Assembly: GCA_963556695.1 (NCBI GenBank)
Contig: CAUWAG010000018.1
Span: 4,092,001 to 4,156,000 of the forward strand
Direction: 5' to 3'
DNA: 64,000 nt
DNA from: Anthostomella pinea
Taxonomy: Eukaryota > Ascomycota > Sordariomycetes > Xylariales > Xylariaceae
The notes under the pieces are model-generated. The model was not told where the DNA came from, did no database searches, and was given only the letters and a program-made list of their open reading frames with translations. The position numbers and the translations under genes were made by a program. Of the stretch, positions 59,260 to 64,000 are shown piece by piece; position 1 is the stretch's first letter; every line of letters begins with the position of its first letter.

Positions 59260-61164
59260 ATGGATCCCGGCGACGTGCAACCGGCTTCTGCCAAGCCTGC
59301 AACCTGGTCCCACATCTTGTCAAGACCTCCCTCACCGGCCGTTTCCAAGTCTGTGACCTGGTCCAACATATTGAACCAACCACCCTCCCCTGCCAAGGAA
59401 AACACTGCAGCCAGAAGCGGAACGCGCATGACCCTGAGAGCCTCTCGACCTGGAAGCACCGCCTCTCGACCTGGAAGCGCTGCTAGCTCTTCTGCATCAT
59501 TCTACTCACCGAAGAAGCGCAGCCTCAGCGAGAAGAACCTTTGGCCCGACAAGATGGAGAAGACTCGCAAAGCCGTCGACATACCGCTCGACAAGAAGCA
59601 GTACACCGACTTGGCCTGGCCTCAGAAGACCCCCACGAAGTTTAGCTATGATTGGGACCCTGCTTACGTTGCTGCCGGAGAGGATGAGTACGCCCAGGAG
59701 AAAGAAGCACTTGGAAACCTACCATTCGCGACTAGAGATCTTCTTTCCGGGGACACTGGAAATGGCTTCCTCCACATGCTCAGCCTCCACCAGCGTAATA
59801 AAGGTCCTTGCCTAAGCGGCCTTCGTGCCGTCGTCGAGGCAGCTGCTCGTGAAGGGTCTGCTGGAACCGGCTCTGGCAACCACAGCGCCGCCGCTCGCCT
59901 TGCTGCTTTCAATGCCGGAAAGCTCATCTCTGACACCTCGCCCGACAAGAAGAAGAGAACCCCGATGTTCACCCACGACCATTCGATTTGTCCGAACTGG
60001 CTTACCATGACTGAAGAGCCCCCGCACCACCCCATCGACATGGACGACGAACAGAAGCAGATGTACGATAACGCGTTCACGATTTCTCTCGCTCTCGATT
60101 CCTATGAAGTTCCGCTGGGTCATTGGCCTGAACTTCCGCCGGGTTATTTCCAATTCGGAATCGACGGTGCCTTCGACGGTGCCCACGACGAAGGTGGATG
60201 GATGGATGGTCAGAAGAGTCAGTATCCAGCGGACCAAGGCGATGACTACTATACCGCTAAGGGTCAGAAGGGTCAGTATCCAGCGGACCAAGGCGATGAC
60301 TACTATGGCGACGATGATCAGGAAGACCTGTACACAGCCAGTGGTGGCTCCCAGGAATGGTACGATGCTCCTCCCGAGGCGTATTATTCAGGCGTCACCG
60401 AGACCGGTCCCACGGCAAGCGACTACAACTATAAGCAGCTATACCATCCCAACGAGATCGGCTACTCGTCATCCAAGTCGTGGATCAGCCCGGCGGAGGA
60501 AGAACGTGTGCGCTGGGGAAAGCTCAATGCCAACCTGCACCACGGCAGCATGCACAAATCACCCTTCGTGCCTCGATCACTTAAGAAATACGTCGAGCTC
60601 AAGATGGCGACCGGTCGTGCCAACGAGGAAGCTGTAGAGAAGCAAATCGCACAGCGAGAGGAACAAGCTGCCGTGACCCGTCGCTTCATCGCAGCAGGAG
60701 GACCCCTAGAGCAGCTGCAAATCCCGGTCGAGATGTCTCAGAAGCTGAAGCACGTCAACGAACGCGATGGACTGTCTCCGATCACTGCGCGCCCGTCCAT
60801 TTGGGCCAAGGATCTCGGCAGAAACATCCACGTTGACTGGCCCACCTACCGCGAACTGAAGGCTGATGGTGATGATCGCGCGATGGGACGATACGGTCGA
60901 TTCTTGCCTCTGCCGCGGGTGGAGGTGCTTGATGACAAGTACGAACACCTGTCCCACGGACCCGAAGCCATTCCCAAGAAGGGCCCCAAGGTGCCCAAGG
61001 AATACCGAAAGGTCGCGAACTGGGCCAAGAGCAGCCCTGGAGCTGATGGTTTGACCGCACTAGAAGCCGCTGATCTCGACAAGCCGGCACAGGAAATCGA
61101 GATGGGCAAGCTTCCCCCCGTGGCCCAAGAGCTCATCAATGAGACAGACGAGGAGGAATCATGA
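59260..61164 (+). CDS. Conserved-looking protein of unknown function, 634 aa
   Basis: Single-exon ORF. The first in-frame ATG is at 59260; the open frame upstream has no ATG. The N-terminus has two copies of a short motif, ATWSHILSRPPSPA and VTWSNILNQPPSPA, then a Ser/Arg-rich region with a repeated ASRPGS. The centre holds an acidic Tyr/Asp-rich repeat region. The rest is hydrophilic and ordered-looking, with aromatic motifs such as WISPAEEERVRWGKLNANLH and FVPRSLKKYVELKMATGRAN. No membrane segment, signal peptide or catalytic motif was seen. I do not recognise the family; length and codon quality say it is a real, probably regulatory or RNA-associated protein, but that role is a guess. It lies 677 nt upstream of eS8 on the same strand. 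Confidence 0.8.
   Translation: MDPGDVQPASAKPATWSHILSRPPSPAVSKSVTWSNILNQPPSPAKENTAARSGTRMTLRASRPGSTASRPGSAASSSASFYSPKKRSLSEKNLWPDKMEKTRKAVDIPLDKKQYTDLAWPQKTPTKFSYDWDPAYVAAGEDEYAQEKEALGNLPFATRDLLSGDTGNGFLHMLSLHQRNKGPCLSGLRAVVEAAAREGSAGTGSGNHSAAARLAAFNAGKLISDTSPDKKKRTPMFTHDHSICPNWLTMTEEPPHHPIDMDDEQKQMYDNAFTISLALDSYEVPLGHWPELPPGYFQFGIDGAFDGAHDEGGWMDGQKSQYPADQGDDYYTAKGQKGQYPADQGDDYYGDDDQEDLYTASGGSQEWYDAPPEAYYSGVTETGPTASDYNYKQLYHPNEIGYSSSKSWISPAEEERVRWGKLNANLHHGSMHKSPFVPRSLKKYVELKMATGRANEEAVEKQIAQREEQAAVTRRFIAAGGPLEQLQIPVEMSQKLKHVNERDGLSPITARPSIWAKDLGRNIHVDWPTYRELKADGDDRAMGRYGRFLPLPRVEVLDDKYEHLSHGPEAIPKKGPKVPKEYRKVANWAKSSPGADGLTALEAADLDKPAQEIEMGKLPPVAQELINETDEEES
60208..60306 (+). repeat. 54-bp in-frame duplication
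   Basis: Two near-identical units (60208-60261 and 60262-60306) encode GQKSQYPADQGDDYYTAK and GQKGQYPADQGDDYY within the 634-aa protein gene. The second is truncated at its end. Confidence 0.85.
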
Positions 61165-61675
61165 GTTGAGGAATGGCCTCGAGGTCTTTTTACATAGTTT
61201 GCTTTCCTGGGACGGAGCTAGAGCACACAATGAGAAAACTGATCATCCAGTATGGCCCAGCCAAGCATCATCATGGGAGATCCTTGAATGTGTAGACAGA
61301 GTAGTTTGGCAATTTGGTGTAAGCAGGGTAGAATAAGCAGACTTAGTAGTGATTGAGTGAGTGAATGAGTGTACATGACGGGAAGCGCCTTCGATGAGTG
61401 TTGTAAGTGAGGTGTCGTTGCCCCTCTGCCAATGAGGGGGGTTCCGGCAGCTTCGACCCCACCCATCGGACTTTGCTTGCACAGACCACCTGCAAGCCCT
61501 AGGTACAAGGTACCTTCCCTCCCGAAATTGTGGCCGCCCACAATTTGGCAAGACAAATTCACTCTGATTTTCTGCCCTCCTCATGTACTACTCTCCTCAA
61601 TATTCGTGAACATCTCGACCCATCCCACCACCACCACCAACTAACCCTCACAGCGATTGCAACCGAGTTCATCAG

Positions 61676-61830
61676 GTACGTCTTGAGAACCTAATCGAAA
61701 GCGCGATCTGGTCTGCGAGAGTCTTTCGCTGGGATTGCAGCACCTCTGCCTGCCAGACGTCCTCTTCCCACCTCCCAATACGCTGTCCCATCCGCAGGAC
61801 CCCATTGCTAACCAGAAAACTCTGATGCAG
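61676..61830 (+). other. Probable 5'-UTR intron of eS8
   Basis: A GTACGT donor after ATCAG and a CTGATGCAG acceptor lie 11 nt before the start codon. Leader introns are common in fungal ribosomal protein genes. Inferred from sequence signals only. Confidence 0.5.
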
Positions 61831-61841
61831 GAACCGCAATC

Positions 61842-62540
61842 ATGGGTATCTCACGAGACTCTCGCCACAAGCGATCCGCCTCTGGTGCGAAGCGAGCCTA
61901 CTACCGTACGTGCTCATTATACCCGTCTCTCTGAGACGTCGAAAGCCCGTATGGGGCTTCTTGCCCGTTAACATACGTTCTGACCTCCTCACCAGGGAAG
62001 AAGCGCGCTTTCGAGGCCGGCCGACAGGAGGCCAACACGAGAATCGGTCCCAAGCGAATCCACACCGTCCGCACCCGTGGCGGCAACTCCAAGTTCCGCG
62101 CCCTCCGTCTCGACTCGGGTAACTTCGCCTGGGCCTCCGAGGGCTGCACCCGCAAGACCCGTGTCATCGTCGTCGCCTACCATCCCTCCAACAACGAGCT
62201 GGTCCGAACCAACACCCTGACCAAGTCCGCCGTTGTCCAGATCGACGCCGCCCCCTTCCGCCAGTGGTACGAGGCCCACTACGGACAGGCTCTCGGCCGC
62301 AGACGCCAGCAGAAGACCGGCAAGGAGGAGGAGCCCGCCAAGAAGAGCAAGGCCGTTGAGCGCAAGCAGGCCGAGCGCTTCGCCGCCCAGGGCAAGGTCG
62401 AGAACGCCCTTGAGAAGCAGTTCGAGGCCGGTCGCATATTCGCCGTCATCGCCAGCCGACCCGGCCAGAGCGGCCGCTGCGACGGCTACATCCTCGAGGG
62501 TGAGGAGCTCGCCTTCTACCAGCGCAAGCTGCACAAGTAG
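61842..62540 (+). CDS. rps8: 40S ribosomal protein S8 (eS8)
   Basis: Small-subunit ribosomal protein, 202 aa. Exon 1 (61842-61905) encodes [20 protein letters not shown] and one more residue; exon 2 (61996-62540) continues [20 protein letters not shown]. The family hallmarks are complete, including [20 protein letters not shown], the central Lys-rich [14 protein letters not shown], and the C-terminal [20 protein letters not shown]. An intron after the 21st codon is typical. Codon use is strongly biased to C-ending codons, as expected for high expression. Confidence 0.97.
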
Positions 62541-64000
62541 ACGGCACGCTAGGTGGTGTTGTCACGCATGGGAAGTTTCTTGAGGTCGTCGTTGTTGCGA
62601 TATTACCCGCACTGGAACTGGTGTTCATGGATTCTGCTCATATTCAGCATGGAATGGGATCACGAGTTTCTACTAGTTTCGGATCAATAAAAGATCATCA
62701 ATAAGTACCTCCGATGGACTGCCATATATCTCTGATGCATTGTGGTCTAAAGGTCTTTACTAGTGGAGTTCCACATGACTGATGTCCCAATGTCCATCGA
62801 CTACTGCAATTCACCCTCATCGCCTGAAAACACCCCTCCACTGGTGACCAAGCTGATGTGAAACTGGTGAGAAGTCAAGTTGCTGTATGCTTTCACCATA
62901 TTGTTTTGATCCCCAGGCGCTCTATGACAAACGTACGGCAATGCACTCCTGATGATTTCCGCCCCCACTAATAACTGTTACTCAATAGGCATGGCAGCAG
63001 CAGCATTGTGGAAATGGGAGCATCGTGGTAAAAGTCTGGCATGAGAAAACTTTGCTATCGCAAGCTTTTTCTATGCATAGATTGTACTTACCTAGGTCCC
63101 TAAGGTACTTGGTAATATGCTCCATCCTGTTGCTCATACGGGTAGAGCGCATCGCGGAACGCTTGCCATGTCCCATCGTCCTTGAGAATTTGGTGGAACA
63201 CGCTGCTAGACAGCTTCCCATAGACGTTGAATACTGCAACGAACCAACCAACCAACAAACCACCGGTAGAACGCCTCGCCTCGTTGGACTGCTTCTGTCA
63301 TGGTTCCACCCCTCATAAATAAGACTGTACGAACCTAGGTAATGTTTCTCAAAATTCTGTTCAGATGAGTCTATCGGATTTTGAAACGATTCACGGGCTT
63401 ATGATCTGCCAGATACACTCGGTCCTTCAAACCACTCTCGTTCAGTTAGGAAACCACCTATCTACTCCTGTCCTCTCGATCACGTCTCACAAAATGCCCA
63501 CAAATATACAAGATATTACATGAAACTCAGGTCCCAAGAAGTTCAACTCGTCTGGTCATGAAAGAATCTGGTATTCGTGGACTCCTACAGGTCGTGTTCT
63601 ATACAATACTCCCTTTACCCCTTCATGGGTGTAAAGGCATCCAGTTCTCTATGACATGCATGCAATCCGGCCGTCGTCTCTTTACTTGAGAATATCAAGT
63701 TGATCATCCACTCCGCTTCTCCAAATGCCTTCCCTTTACATAGAGTCCGCATGGGAGTGATACAGAGAGGTCAGCCAGGCAGAAGAAGACAAGGGGATAG
63801 CTTCATCCCTTGTCCCTTCTTCTTAACTCCCGAAGCTAGCCGGACCGTCCAGCTAGCAAATGATTTGACGCCAGCTGTGCAAAACTGCGTCTCTTACTTT
63901 CGTTGCGCCAGCGATGAGGTACAGGTGCGAAGAAACGAGTATTATGTCCCCGGGCCCAACTGTAGTGGGCTGGGCCCTTGCCTTTTCCATCATGTAAGAT
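62541..64000. other. Intergenic region to the window end
   Basis: Contains the eS8 3' region (AATAAA-like signal near 62688). No gene, tRNA or repeat recognised in the remaining 1.3 kb; short ORFs at 62982-63318 look like chance. Confidence 0.5.

Overview
The window is nuclear DNA of a filamentous ascomycete (Pezizomycotina, most like a Sordariomycete; I cannot name the species). Protein genes carry short introns (about 50-215 nt) with GT-AG ends and CTAAC/CTGAC branch sites. The products are clearly fungal: alpha-tubulin, Ede1, Bud6, Pga1, Pho4/Pho89-type phosphate permease and ribosomal protein eS8. An AT-rich block looks like RIP-mutated repeat DNA. No rRNA, CRISPR or convincing tRNA was seen.

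Layout. 1-2016 (-): 5' part of an ataxin-2/Pbp1 gene, cut by the window edge. 2.0-10.4 kb: gene-poor, with a FAD monooxygenase (-), a decayed Trm10-like pseudogene and a small secreted cysteine-rich protein gene broken by a 4-nt duplication. 10.4-13.5 kb: Bud6 (+). 14.8-20.9 kb (-): one gene of about 22 exons, best read as an HExxH zincin-like region fused to a chain of cytochrome-b5-like modules. 21.9-25.2 kb: a cupin (+) and an M3 metallopeptidase (-), tail to tail. 27.7-32.7 kb: a WW-domain protein (+), Pga1 (-) and alpha-tubulin (+). 34.1-42.0 kb: Ede1 (+), a small glycine-rich protein (-) and a phosphate permease (-). 43.8-55.7 kb: AT-rich block with a complete but stop-ridden Ty3/gypsy chromovirus and several solo-LTR-like islands. 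55.7-59.3 kb: no recognisable gene. 59.3-62.5 kb: an unidentified conserved-looking 634-aa protein and ribosomal protein eS8. The rest is intergenic.

The genes are individual housekeeping and cell-biology genes, not a cluster. Two themes recur: polarity and trafficking (Bud6, Ede1, tubulin) and post-transcriptional work (Pbp1, eS8, Trm10 remnant). The most unusual structures are the b5 modules, whose introns sit five times at the same codon and phase; a 2-nt microexon or twin intron in the same gene; a GC-AG intron in the M3 peptidase; and a retrotransposon whose primer site matches its own LTR. All exon models are hand-built from splice signals and reading frame, with no transcript evidence.
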